A stretch of 64,000 nt of DNA from Trichoplax sp. H2. Taxonomy: Eukaryota > Placozoa > Uniplacotomia > Trichoplacea. Shown here in pieces: positions 26,120-39,600 of this stretch. The first letter of the stretch is position 1. Every line of letters begins with the position of its first letter. The stretch lies in assembly GCA_003344405.1 (NCBI GenBank), contig NOWV01000016.1:248001-312000 (forward strand), given 5' to 3'. The notes under the pieces are model-generated. The model was not told the origin of the DNA, ran no database searches, and saw only the letters and a list, made by a program, of their open reading frames with translations. The position numbers and the translations under genes are program-made.

Positions 26120-29100
26120 ATGGGACAAGATGAGGTAGATGGGAAACACGGTAAGATCGTTATTTAATGATTGTGTTTAAAGCAATCGCGATGTTAATCA
26201 ATTTTTTAATTCGCTATATCATCGAGTCTACTATTAAAGTGTAGAATTTTGATTACGAATTCATTTGCTAAGTCGCTCTAAATTCGGCTATGATGAGCAA
26301 GTAACATAATTAAAAGTGTACAATCATATACGTATATGTTGTAACTTAGCTGCTAATGATAACGAACGAATCCTAACACAAACGCTCTCTCTGAGTAAAG
26401 CAAAGTACATCGACTTGATTAATTCGCCATCATAAGCAAGATCAATGAAAAAAATTTGATTGAATCAACAATATGGCGATCATTGAAACTGTAATAGGTT
26501 TTTTTGTTGAACTATACCGATCATTGCTATATAATAGTTTTCTCTAGTTGGATAGAATACTGTACTCTGTACAACAGTTGTTTTGCTGGAAAAAAATAAT
26601 TCAATGTTCCATAGTTTTACCATTTCGTAACTTTAAATTATAACATTAACGACCGGCAATAGCATAAAATACAATAGTTGTGTAGGATCTTTAAAATATT
26701 GTAGCTGTCTCACAGCAAAGTGACTTAAATTTATGTCTAGACAGGATCATATTCATATCCATGCTTAACAATTATTCCGTATACTCGTTATGCTGTAGTT
26801 GACAGCGGTCGAGCCAGTAATGAAATTAATAGCAAGATTCAATTAACATACAACTAGCGTTTATCGTTTATTCTATGCAGTTACGTTAATTTATTGTACT
26901 GTGTCGTTTCCCTTTCAACTCGGTTAAAAATCAGACCACTTAGAGAAATTTTAGCAGATTGTACAACTAGAATTACACCCGTTTATCTTATTTGCTTTAG
27001 TTAATTGTAATGTTTTCTTGTTGAATAAAGCTATCGAATCATACATGAAATTTAATCATGGGTTCATTCCATCGCACTACTAAACACGAAAGATTTTACT
27101 TATTGTATTTAAAAAGCTAAAATCTTTAAAATCTTTAACTTAATTCAGCTTCTTAATTGTTAGTGGTAGTTATTACATTATCCTCTATTTTGATACCATA
27201 TTACCAGAAATTAATCACGGTCATGTTGCCATGATGTTATTATTCAGACATTTACTATTTCTGATGTTTCTTGATAAACTGAAATAAAAGAGGATTAACA
27301 ACATTTTTAATAACTAAATATTCATCCATTATTAGGTAAAGCAAAACAGCATGATCCGGACTTTAAAGGCCCCATCGCAAACCGGTAGGATATACGTAAA
27401 TCGTTGCACTATTACATAACACACTCGTACCATAGAATACTGTAGACAGATTTATCATTACTTTAATTATCTTCTGATACTGTAATAAATAAATAATAAT
27501 TCCACAAGACATTAATTCCTATAATTTTTAAGATGAAATTGATACGGTAAGTATTTACTACCTGTAACCAAAAATTATGGTATTAAGTACAATATTACTA
27601 ATCTATCCGTTCTATTATACTACGTAAGTTTTACGCGTAAATGTGTTGCAAATTTCGCTACCATCTACCCTATGTACGAGGCTGATTTAATTGCTATTTT
27701 ATTCTATTTTAGGGGCTGCACTGATATCATTTGCTGTTTACTATTCACGGCTTATGTGTTAGGATTATTCGTATTGGGTGTATTTGGTAAGAAAACACAT
27801 CGAAATTAAAATTTGATAGTAATCTTGAATGTATTAATACTATCTGGTTAATTTATATTATTGGCACATAAATTCTGTTCGTACATCATATATTTGGATA
27901 AATACCTCATTTATATGTAAGTCGTGAATCAATTTTTTTAATTAATATTTATTCCTGTCTAGCTTTCATTAATGGCAATCCATCACGTTTAATTTATCCT
28001 ACTGACTCGTATGGTAAATTCACAATGATTATATCTATCTTTATTTGACATAATTATTGGGACTTTAGACTGTTAATGATACTTTTAACTTAACTAACTA
28101 GGAAACTTGTGCGGTAGCGGAAATATGGCGTAAGTAGCAAAAATATTGTATTTTGTACAATATATTTAGAGTTTTACTTGTTTGATTTACGAATTTCTTA
28201 TACGTTATTCCATAACAAATATATGTGCTAAAGTAGTTCAGTACTTGGCAAGGCATTACAGTAAAAAAGTTTGTAATTTCTATTAGGGATAAACCATATC
28301 TACTATTTTTTAATATCATGGAGTGTACGAAAGCCAGTGGTGTTTTTCAGTTTCAGTGTCCAACACAACAGGTCAGACTTCATTATCATGTAGCAATATC
28401 CTGGTAAAACACATTTTTTACTAATAAAAGGGTTTTAAACTATCTTTATGATATCCCATGATAACAGAAGTGTCTCACTCGATAACTTTTGATTCTTTGT
28501 AGATTTGTGTCAAGAGTTGTCCTACGACCAACATGGATGGAATTCGATCACCGGCTAATGAAACTGTTTGTGTCTATCATGTAACTGCTTCCAGTCCATC
28601 TTCAACTGTAAGTTAAAGCTAAAATAGAACTTCCAAGCAATAGGATGTGGTCTTGCTTTCTTAGTATTTTACCTCTGCTTTAACTGTACTATTGTCATTA
28701 AAATATAGGATCGAACCAATCAGGTTCGAGATGGTGTATGTGCACCATTTTATCTCAAGAGTACTTCACGTAAGTATATAAATACTGTACGATATCAAAC
28801 GTTTTTATATCCTCAAGCTGTATAATGTCACATTAAATTGAAAACTTATAATTTCGGTTATTGTAGAGGTCAGACGCTGCATCCCTGATGTAATACAAAA
28901 TTCAACAAGTGCAGTGGTAGACTCTACTACCGGGCAAACTTTGAAAACTCCTACAGGTGACCCGTTCTCATTGTCAGATATTATAAACGGCGAAAGGTAT
29001 TATAAATACTTGGATTATTTATGATGTATGCGTAAGTCATGGTTATTCTCTGATGTAACTTTCCATTTATTCTTGCAGTGGCGTTGCTAAGTTCTTAAAT

Positions 29101-32100
29101 GCTCGAGTAATTGGTACAGCGGTAAGATTCTTATAATAAACGATTACGCATTTGTCCCTTTAAAGATAAAGATAATATTACTTGATAAATACCCTATAGG
29201 AATGTCGACTTATTATTATTAAAAATTTAAACATATTTTCTTTTTAGGTGGTATCAGATATCAACAATACTTGGTACTTAATTCTTGGGTATGTTGCTTT
29301 AAATTAAATGAATGATTATATACAGTATTAACGACTTTTTATTGCAGTATTTCGTTACTGTTAATAAAATGATATTGGTTATATTTATCATGATTAACTA
29401 TTGATCTTTGTGTATTACAACGTTTAGTGCTGTTGGTGTCGCTATGGCTTGTTCTCTTGTTTATATTCTTATCATGAGGTAGATATAGGATAGATAATAT
29501 GTATATAATTAATATTTTGTATAAAATCTTTATAATTAAATTGTAGTGGAATGAAATAGTACAGTAATGATTCAATATTCTAACTGATAAGTATGAAATT
29601 TACAGATGGATAGCAGGTCCCATGGTATGGTTGAGCATGTTGGGATTAGTTGCAACATTATCGTATAGTAAGTAATCATTTTCGTTGTATAGTGACGTAT
29701 TATTTAATTATTAAAGGAAACTACGTAAATAGGTTAGATCTGATATTACAATTTCATTATATATTTATCCCTATTTTGTTGTATAACATAGGTGGTTATT
29801 ACTGTTTCAATCAGTACAGTATATTAAATGCTTCCAATAGCAGCATCAGTTTTAGTTTTACGACAAGCATAAAAGAGTATGGACAAATGAAGGAAACGTG
29901 GCTCGCTGGAGGTAAGATAAAGACATCATTAACGTTTTTCTTAAAACTAGATAAAATGAAAACATTCAATTTTGATATACCTTTGTTATACTTGCAATTG
30001 GGTGATAATATCTGTAATCATAGAAAATAAATTAATATTTCATTTTGTGTGCGATAGGAATTACCTCTGCTGTTGTAGGTGGCATCATTCTTCTTATTTT
30101 AATCTTCTTACGTGATCGTGTTAGCATCGCAATAGAACTAATTGAAGAAGCTAGCCAGTAAGCACTATATTAATAAGTAGCTTATTTTGGCTACGATTTG
30201 ACTAATTAACATTATAAAGGGTTTGAAAGAATTCTTACTATCTTTTTAAGTCTAATAATCTCATTGTTATTAGGGCTGTTCGAGCAATGTGTTCGACTAT
30301 TTTTTTCCCACTATTTTCATTCCTGTTGCAGCTTGCGACAATTGCCTGGTGGGTTGGCGTGGAACTGTATCTTAACATAAATTATTGTAGCATGAATACC
30401 GATTATAATCTGTGATCTTTTGTTAATGTATTATGAGATTTTTCCTTAATTTGTTGAAAGCTTTCTTTTATCCGCCGGAACAAAATTGTACGAAGTTACT
30501 TTAGTGCCAACGTCGGCAAATAGTAATTACACTGCGGCATCAGTTTGTAATCCTGCCGTAAGTTAAAATCTTTGTATATATCATTTTCGTCTTGGTATAA
30601 GCTTATGAAGGTTAATTAATTTTAGAACTAAGTGCTTGCATTTATATTTTTGATGGTATCTTAGAATTTCAGCCTTAGTGAGCTAAGTCGGGGAGTAATT
30701 TGTCAGTTTGTCAATTATGCTGGTGCCAAGTACGATAAGACAAATGATGTTATGGTTATAATTTTTATTACCGTGTTGCGGATACTTGTAGAGCTTATGA
30801 TATCATAACTATTGCATTTTAGTGCGTACATATACATGCAAATTTATCACCTTTTTGGTTTCCTTTGGGTGCTAAATTTTGTTATTGCACTGTCTCATTG
30901 CACACTTGCGGGGGCATTTGCTTCTTGGTATTGGGCATTTAATAAACCAGAGGTGAAGCCATTGCTGTTCTTATCGCGATTTTAAATTATTTACTTCCAA
31001 AAAGTGAAGTTTTTCATAAACGCGTTTATTCTTTTATACATTCACAGGACATTCCATCGGCTCCTTTATTGGGTTCATTATGGCGTTGTTTCAGGTTTGA
31101 TAACAGTTATAATTTTTATTTTTAGACCATACCTGCTGGGAGTTACAGTAATATAGAAACTATCCAATTTGTATCACCCTGTGAGTTAGATATCATATTG
31201 GCTCATTGGCTTTTGGAGCACTAATTATCGCTATTGTTCAATTAATTCGAATTATTATTGAATTTTTGGAAAAACAACTTCGAGGTTGGTATTTGCTAAT
31301 TATCATAAAATATTTTATTCATTTCGTTTTTACCGATAGTAATGATGATCCTATATGTTTTACTGTCTTTAAATAGCTGGTCCGCATGACAAGGCAAATC
31401 CTATACGAGAATTCTTCTTTAAGTACGTACTAAATTTATTTGCATGCTTTTTATTTATTTTTGAAGGTTTTTACGATATACTGTATCGTTTATGAGATAA
31501 CGACAGATTCTAATAGCAAAGTATAATTCATATATAGTTGTCTGAGGTGTTGTTTTTGGTGCTTGGAAAAGTTTCTCAAATTTATTAACAAGAACGCATA
31601 TATTGAGGTCTGTATAGTTATTATATTTCATGAATGCTTTGACTTAAATAATAGGTGCTTTTTGTTAAGCATTGTGGGATTCTGTACTTGATTTAGATCG
31701 CCATATACGGCAAGAACTTTTGTATTTCGGCTAAGAATGCTTTTAGTTTATTACTGCGAAACATTTTGAGGTATTCGAAAATAATTGTAAGGAATTCCTT
31801 ACACAGTGATATCATATTAGCTTTATATTACAAAATTTAGGGTTGCCATCGTGGATAATGTTACTGCTTTCTTGCTATTCTTGGGAAAGTTATTAATTGT
31901 GGGCATTACTGGTAAATTCTTCTCTCTTGACATGATCTTAAAAGGTATATTTCTTTATACAAATTCTTCTTATCTAATATTTATATTTACTTTCAGGAAT
32001 TGCTAGCTTCTATTACTTCAGAAATCGAAGTGACTTAAATTATTACTTGGTTCCTGTCATCGTAAGCGTAATAATTATCATTGTCATTACCCTGATATAG

Positions 32101-32478
32101 TACATAGATTATTATCAGCTAGTAATGATTAATAATGATGCTCTTTTATTAAATATAGATCATCATTGTATGCGCATATGTTATTGCAAGTGTCTTTTTC
32201 GGCGTTTATGATATGGCCGTAGACACACTATTCCTTTGTTTCCGTAAGTTTCGTACGATATATGCTTGTTTGTATGACATTGACTGCACTAGGCCGTAAA
32301 ATATTCATAAAATATTCTACTTCCGTGCGCAATTATAGTGGAAGATCTCGAAAGAAATGACGGATCCACTGAGAAGCCATATTTTATGTCCAAAGATCTC
32401 AAAAGGATCGTTCACAAAGAAAATGAAAAGCCTAAAGATGAGGCCGACAACAAAGCCGAAATGGCCGAAGTTGCATAA
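26120..32478 (+). CDS. SLC44A: Choline transporter-like protein, SLC44 family (CTL2/4/5-like), complete, 28 exons
   Basis: SLC44 proteins are ten-pass membrane carriers linked to choline (and for some members ethanolamine or thiamine-derivative) transport. The model joins to 702 codons, every phase closing: exons 26120-26150, 27336-27384, 27713-27786, 27963-28013, 28102-28129, 28287-28371, 28503-28607, 28709-28769, 28867-28996, 29079-29121, 29248-29288, 29428-29478, 29606-29667, 29792-29911, 30058-30157, 30274-30366, 30461-30557, 30665-30729, 30823-30952, 31048-31094, 31190-31284, 31377-31422, 31538-31607, 31697-31770, 31841-31911, 31997-32061, 32159-32243, 32339-32478. Family hallmarks: GKHG near residue 8, FKGPI and [10 protein letters not shown] before TM1 (about 26-50), [49 protein letters not shown], and C-terminal [14 protein letters not shown]. 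The large extracellular loop carries several N-glycosylation sequons. Length matches human CTL2 (about 706). Start ATG is chosen by homology. Least certain: donors at 30366 and 30729. Confidence 0.93.
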
Positions 32479-33013
32479 AATTCTACATGTTAATTATAAT
32501 TTTGACTTAACAATCTCAGAATCATTAAAAGGCTTCATTTGGTGGATTGTTTTTACGTTACTTGTGGATTTTAATAATAGCGAAGATCAAAGTGGTTAAT
32601 GACATCACACGTATTGTATATGTGTGAGTTCACGTTTTCGTAAAATATAGAATATTTGTAATTAAGGTAGCTGCGTTATATCAGAATATGTCTTAGATTA
32701 AACGCGGATCACATTTTAGAAGATGTGCTAATTTTAATGGTGTTTGTATTGCTGTAAGACTTTTTAAACGTTCATTCTCATGCTGTTAGTCGATCATTAA
32801 TTCACTGTAATCAGTATTAATATTACCATTTACCAACCTGCTTGGATAGTTAAGGTGTAACTGATCGGTGAGTAATTTTTTTCCGTACGTATACGTTGAC
32901 GACAATTTAGCAATATGTCATAGATAATTGCAGACCTGGTGTGCTACAATACTTATTCTGCTAGTGTGTCATTATGAAATACATGTTTTGCATTAATCTT
33001 GCTCGGAACGTTA

Positions 33014-33019
33014 AATAAA
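33014..33019 (+). terminator. Possible poly(A) signal AATAAA for the SLC44 gene
   Basis: A canonical AATAAA lies about 540 bp after the stop codon, inside the 1.15 kb gap between the two convergent genes. AT-rich DNA gives such hexamers by chance, so this is a candidate only. Confidence 0.3.
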
Positions 33020-33550
33020 AATAATTGCCTTTAAGCTAGAATTTCTTTCAATATTAGCTTGATTTCATTGGTTCATTTTTTAGTCAATACCAAATTAGTA
33101 CATAAAAAACGATTTTTATTTATGATTTCGTAATTAATTTCTGTATACAGTACAGTATCATTTTTTAATGGTAAATTTTTACTTCGGTAAGAAATTGTTT
33201 ATTTATGAGCTGAGAAATATAATTGATATACTCGCTATATACAGTGCATTATCTTTTAGACAAGATATTATATTAACTTATGAATATCGTGATAGAAAAC
33301 TAGTAAGTGCAATATGCCATAATTTAACCGATGAGTGCGAATCGGTTACTACCATACAATTTTTAAGTATTAGAGTTATTCGATTTGACCGCACTATTGC
33401 TTGCAAATTAATGATTATTTTGCAAATGAAAGTAAAAATAAGTTAAGATATACTGCTTGGCTAAAATTGATGGAGAAAATCAGTTGAAACATGGAAATCT
33501 TATGATTGTAAAAATAATAATGAATTATTCTTGAATAGCGCAGTAAGGTA

Positions 33551-33556
33551 TTTAAT
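33551..33556 (-). terminator. Possible poly(A) signal ATTAAA for the ninein-like gene
   Basis: On the minus strand ATTAAA lies about 75 bp after the ninein-like stop codon, a position typical of a short 3' UTR. Confidence 0.35.
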
Positions 33557-33628
33557 AGACTGTTAGTACACTCACAATCATGGTGGTGATTGCTAATGTG
33601 TTGCTGATATATTAATGAAAAATAGAGC

Positions 33629-36600
33629 TCAAATAGTAGCTTTACAGACGCTATTTAACAATTTTTGTAATTTGCCTTTTTGAGCAGAAATATTGAAACA
33701 ATCCTTTTCAAGTTTTTTACGATTTTGTTCCGAATTGTATAGTTGTTTAGATAATTTACAATTTTCCAAGTATAATTCGGATACTAAGATGTTATTGCGT
33801 TCCGTTTTATTCTCAGCTTCAATAATCTAAATTGAACGAATAGGTAGATAGTAGAAGCATTAGGTTGGTCACTGGTAAGGTAAATATTGAACAGGCATAT
33901 CGATCTAGTTGAGTTAATTAATAGATATTATTAACAAGACTAGTCTTAAACTGTCATACCTGTGCTCGCATCAAACTGATGTGACTTTCCATTGCATCGC
34001 GCGTTTCCTTTAATCTTAGACATAACTCTTCTTTCTCACGGAGTAAGTCACTTTTATCGCGTAAATGTTTCTCGATTTCGCGTTGGAACTCTTGCCGTTG
34101 CATATAACCTCCTGCTGCATAGCTTTCCATTTCTTTCTTTAATTGCAAATAATTGGTTTCCTTATCTAGCAGCTGTAATGAATGATACGATAATAGATAC
34201 CCAGTTCAGTACTGATAAAGAGTTATAGTTATCATAGGTAAGTAAATTAAGCAATAGGTTATCTAGCTAGACTGATAATTTATATAAAAGCTTGCATGTC
34301 ATTAGTTGAAAAATATCAGCTGTGGATATCCTACCTTATTTTTTAAAAGCCCTAATTCTTGCTGTAAAACATCCAGTTGCGCTTTCTCTTCCCGTTCTTT
34401 TTGTTGAATTTTCTCCGATAATTGGGTTACATCTAGTCGATGTAATTGCTTCTCGTTATTTAATTCCTGGACAGCTTGTTGGATCTAACAAAGATAGAAT
34501 CAATATGATTGTGATTAATAACAATGATAATATCCCATTGCTTATGCTATGATTATGGACAAATTTATTTAAAAAGATATTTTTCTCTATTAACCTTATT
34601 ATTGGATTCTTTCATTTCTTTTTCGGATGATTGTAGTTTGTTTTTAAGTAATTCAATTTCATTCTTAGATGCTTCTTGTATAGACGAAATTTGTTCCATA
34701 GATGATGCGTTTTGTTGCAATCTTTGCTCTAGTATTTGCCTTTGAGAGGTAACTTCAACTATTTCCATTCGCAAGGACTGTATAGTAATCTACAGTAATA
34801 CAATCAAGAGTAATATAGAATTTTTTTATTAATCCATTAATAGTCTTACAGGATCAATTCCATTGAAATAATTACTAATTAATCTAGCAATTTACTTACT
34901 TCAGACTTGATGATTTTTTCTCTTACTTCAGTTACTTCCTTTTCACTATTTTGATATTTCATTGTCAGCCGATCCATTTCCATCTGATATGCAGTTGTTT
35001 TTGCTGATTCTTTTTCAAGGCTTTCCTCTTTAGACTAAATAATTGAAGTATTAATTCTTAATCGTCTTATTCTACTATTGAGCACGAGTAAAGTTATGGA
35101 ATAACTAACTATGTAAGCACGGTAATAGATATTACACTATACCTTTTCAATCTCTTTGATGGTCATTTCGAGACTATCAATATTATCTACCAATAACTTA
35201 TTTCGTTCAGATAATTGACGAGTTGATTTTTCCCAATTGGCTTTTTCTCTATAAAATTATAAAATAATTAAAAAAATAATGAAGTCGATATAGAACTATT
35301 TACCTAATAGTATACTATATGAATAATATAGTGAACAAATTATATTGCATGAACTAGAACATATATATCGATAGATATCGACAATTAACTTACAGATAGT
35401 GCTCTTCAATCTTTTCTTGCAATTTTTTGGTACCTTCTTCAGAACTATTACCAACCAATGCTAATTTCTCTTCAAATAAGGCAAGTTTAGTCTCTAATTC
35501 GATATTTTCTTGCTGCATACGATTTAATTCATTTTGCACTTGTGAGCATTGGTTCATTAATGATTCACGTTCCGTATGCATAACTCGCATAATTTCAGCT
35601 TTATCTGCTTGATGTTCATCTTTCATAGTTTGATTGTCTAGCATTAATTTTTTCTTGTCAAGATTTAATTGATCTATTGATTTTTGCAGCTCTTGGCTTT
35701 GATGTGAGATAGCATTGCTTTTAGCCTTTTCCAATTCATCTTTATCACGATAATATTGCTCCATTAATTGTTGTATCTCAGCACGATGTTCTTGTTGCAA
35801 TAATTTTTTCAATTCATCTTTATCATGTCCATGCTGTTTGCGTAAATCTTCCATTTCTCTTTTCCATTTGTTCTCTTTCTCTTGTAATAGTTGTTCAAAT
35901 TTTAATTTCTCTTTATTAATATTATCCATTAATTCTTTTTGGTGTTTCGCTAACTCACTGGATTGATTACGTTCACGTTCTAATTTTATTTTCTCATCCA
36001 AAGTTTGTTTAAATTTAGCTTCCAATTGGCTCTTTTCTAATTCCAAACTATCTTTTTGCCGTTTAAACTCTTCATCTAATTTAATTTTTTCATCCGCTAA
36101 GACACGGCTTAATTCCTTTAAATCCTCTTCATGTTGTTGCTCTAAATCTTGACGTTTCTTTTGAAATAAAGCTTCAAATTCTTCACGTATTTTCTTACCA
36201 TCTTGATTCATTGATTTCTCTAACACCGATTTCTCGTTATTGAAATTTTGCTGTAATTCATTAATTTTCGATTCCAATGATTCTTGATGTTCACTTTCTA
36301 GTTGTTCTTTTAATCGATTTTTTTCACGGGCAAATCGATTCTCTAATTCAAGGCGTTCTTTTTCATAATTTGCTATAACGTCCATTTTTTCTTGATTTTT
36401 TTCCTCTTCTAATTTACTTTTATCAGATATAAAAATTTCTTCTAACTGGATCTTTTCTTGAAGATAGTCTTCTTCAAGATCTTTTCTTTCCTTCTCAAAA
36501 CGTTTCTCCATAGTTTCTTTTTCATCAGCATATGAATCAATAATTTGACTCCTTTCTTGATCGAATTCGTTCTCTAAATTTTCTTTCTCGATCTCGAAAT

Positions 36601-39600
36601 CTTTCCTTTTTTGCATTAATTCTTTCTTATGAGATTTTATTAACTCTTCACTTTCTTTATTTAATGAAGCAATTTCATTTTCTAATTCCTCAATTTTGCT
36701 ATTCAGGTCATTAATTAATTGATTGAGCTCTTCGATATGATGTTGTAATTGCTGCATTTCATCAGAATTACGACTTCTTTCTCCTGCTAATTTTTTTAGG
36801 TCGTCCAATTCACGTGCTAGAGTTTCACGAAGTTTAGCTGTTTCTCGATCATGAGTCTCATAAATTTCAATCTTTTCCTTAGTAAATGCATCATTTATTG
36901 AATTATACTTTTCTTTCCATTCTTCTATATCATTCTTTAAAGCTTCGACCTCTGTTAAAATGGATTCAAGTAGGGATATTACTTACTGTATTCCTACATC
37001 ATTATAGTGCAATCTATGGATTTCAAATATCTACTGCTGGCTATTTCTATCAGATCGTTGCTCACTAATGACAGGGTAGTTGTACTCTTGACAACGAATT
37101 GATGTTACTATTGATTTAAATGTTTTCTCGTACATCAGTTCAATTACATAAGTTTGAATTTGAATGATTGCTACTCAGGGCCAAAACTGCCCATTTGGGT
37201 AATACAGCAAGAAATTATTGACTCTATTGATGAGAAAGATCGATTTGACTACCGCACCACATAGAAATTATGGTTACAATTTGTATTCTAACGCTGAGAT
37301 GATTAAAATTAGATGCTTTGCTCACTTTAGACCTTGGTACTCAATTAAGATTGCCGATTAAGGCAATTTAAATACTAATTAAACTGGATCATCTATCTTG
37401 CAATGTCCTATCAAATTACATTACAAGAATCTATTCTAGTAATCATGCGAAATTGACGGGATAAACTGTTTGTGGTACTTGAATTGTAGTTTGAATTAAA
37501 CATGGTAGATCTAATATGATCGAAAGTACATATATATATTTACTTTATATATGTTAAACTAACATATACATATGTATTTCTTATACAAGCATATTGATTT
37601 ACTTCATATTTATTTATAATTAGCCAAAATTGATTCAATCTATTGTATCGTTGAAGGATAATTAACTTACGTCTTTCAGCTGCACTCGGCTCTCGCTCTT
37701 TCTTCAATTTCTTCAAGACATCCGATTCCGCGCCAGAACTTGTTTCAGAGCTAGATTCAGAATCAGAATCTGATTCGACAGTTCTTCGCTTAACGATTAA
37801 TGGCTTAGCATAATCGGATAAGACGGAGCCAACACGACCTACGCCTCTTCCTCCACCAACTCCACGAGGACCACCACGTCGATTAAATGTATTATTCAAC
37901 TGAGCAATTTGATCCTGATACTTATCACAGCGTGTTGTTAATTCATCGACTTGATCACGTAATTCACGATTTTGTTGCTCTAATTCCCGTAATTCTTGTT
38001 GAGCAAAACTGCTTTGTTGTTTATTCAGATCTTCACGTTGAGCATCAAATTCAGCCAACTAAAAGAGCAAAAATGCAAATAAATAGAAATGATCGATTAA
38101 GCGATGGTATTAAACGCAATAAAATCGGCTACTGATTAGAGTGATAGCGATGGGGAATATATGCATTATAACTTGTAGACTTTGTCCTCATCAACATACC
38201 TTAGAGGATAACTCTGAAGCTGACTCTAATTCCTTGGTTAATCGAAGGATATTTCGCTGAGCATCGAGTAATCTGCCTTGCGTTGATGCTAATTCAGCAC
38301 CTAAACGACTGTTTTCCTACAATGGATGTGATAAAAGGAGATGTTATTCTGCATGTAGGCTTAACTTGAATCAGGATAAAGGAAAAGTTATAATTATCCT
38401 CCAATCCATTATTGTGGATGGTGAGGGATTAAATCGTCTCATTAACCTATCAGTATTCTTATGAATAAAAATGGGATAGCCTGATGTTACTCACTCTGGT
38501 CAAACTATCCCTGATCTTACAAGTAGAGCAAGAAAAGAGTAAATATGATATACTACTAGCTCGCATAATTCAAGACTAAAATTTATTGACGCTCATTTAT
38601 TAAGTGAAGTATTTCATCAAATAATGTTGCTGAAGTGAGAGAGAGAAAGTAATTTAATTTTACTGCCTAGCTTAATTCAAGGATAAGGATTGTTATGCTC
38701 ATTTATCGATAGAATTATCGGATTAAACAGCCATTTAGAAGGGAAAGGGGTGTAATTTAATCCTACTAAATCGTTTAATTTAAGATTGAAAACACGATTG
38801 CTCGTTCTCTTATTCTTTAAAAACATCTAATTAAACCTATCAGCAGCTGCTTAGAAGAGCAGAAGAGTCATTTAATGCAATTCACTGGACTAATCCATAG
38901 CTAAGGATTATTACACTCGATTACGGAATGAAATAATCGAATCAAAGTATCAACAGCCTGTTCGAAAGAGTAATTTGATGCTAGTAACTAGTTTTAATTC
39001 AAACTAAAGGTTTATCGATTTTCAATCACCTAACCAAGTTACTTATTAAAGAAAGAAAAGAAGAGAGGGAGAGATAATTGGATGCTATTTAACCATTCTG
39101 ATACAAAATTAAAAGACTAAATTATTCGGCTGGTTTGTTAACAGAATCTTTCTAATTTTTACTATCTTGTCGTTCTAGCAAAGGCTATTCTTTACCTCTT
39201 CTGAGTCGGCTAATTTATCTTTCAAATTTTGCTCCTCATATCTCTGCTGACCAATAGAATTTTCCATTTTCTGGATCTGTTTGGTAGTCTGTTGATTCCA
39301 TTTCTCTCGTTCGACTTCCATCTCCTTATGTAGTGTTTGTAATCGACTTTGGAATTCTCGTTCGGCATTTCTATTGATTAATCAATTCAAAATTTATTTA
39401 GAATCATAAAGCTTGGACTGACTATTATGTATACGATAAAATTTTAACAATTAAGTATATACAGCGGATAATACGGACTTTAATATATTTTGATGTGTTC
39501 GATCTTGATCAGCGCTTCTTTCTTCTGATTCACGAATTAGCATAGTTTGTTCCTCACCAGCTCTTGCTAAATCACCCTTAAGTCGTTCTTTTTCAGCAAT

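Larger units (their letters stand above)
32479..33628. other. Gap between convergent SLC44 and ninein-like genes (3' UTRs)
   Basis: Both neighbours end here, so the stretch should hold their 3' untranslated regions. A 92-codon frame at 33168-33446 (plus) has no recognisable motif and looks fortuitous. Confidence 0.6.

Noticed and set aside
28098-28319. 73-codon minus-strand frame
   Set aside because: Antisense shadow of SLC44 exons 5 and 6.
29650-30030. 126-codon plus-strand open frame inside the SLC44 gene
   Set aside because: Only 29792-29911 is exon; the rest of the frame is intron that happens to stay open.
33168-33446. 92-codon plus-strand frame between the convergent genes
   Set aside because: No motif and biased to common AT-rich codons; lies where 3' UTRs are expected.
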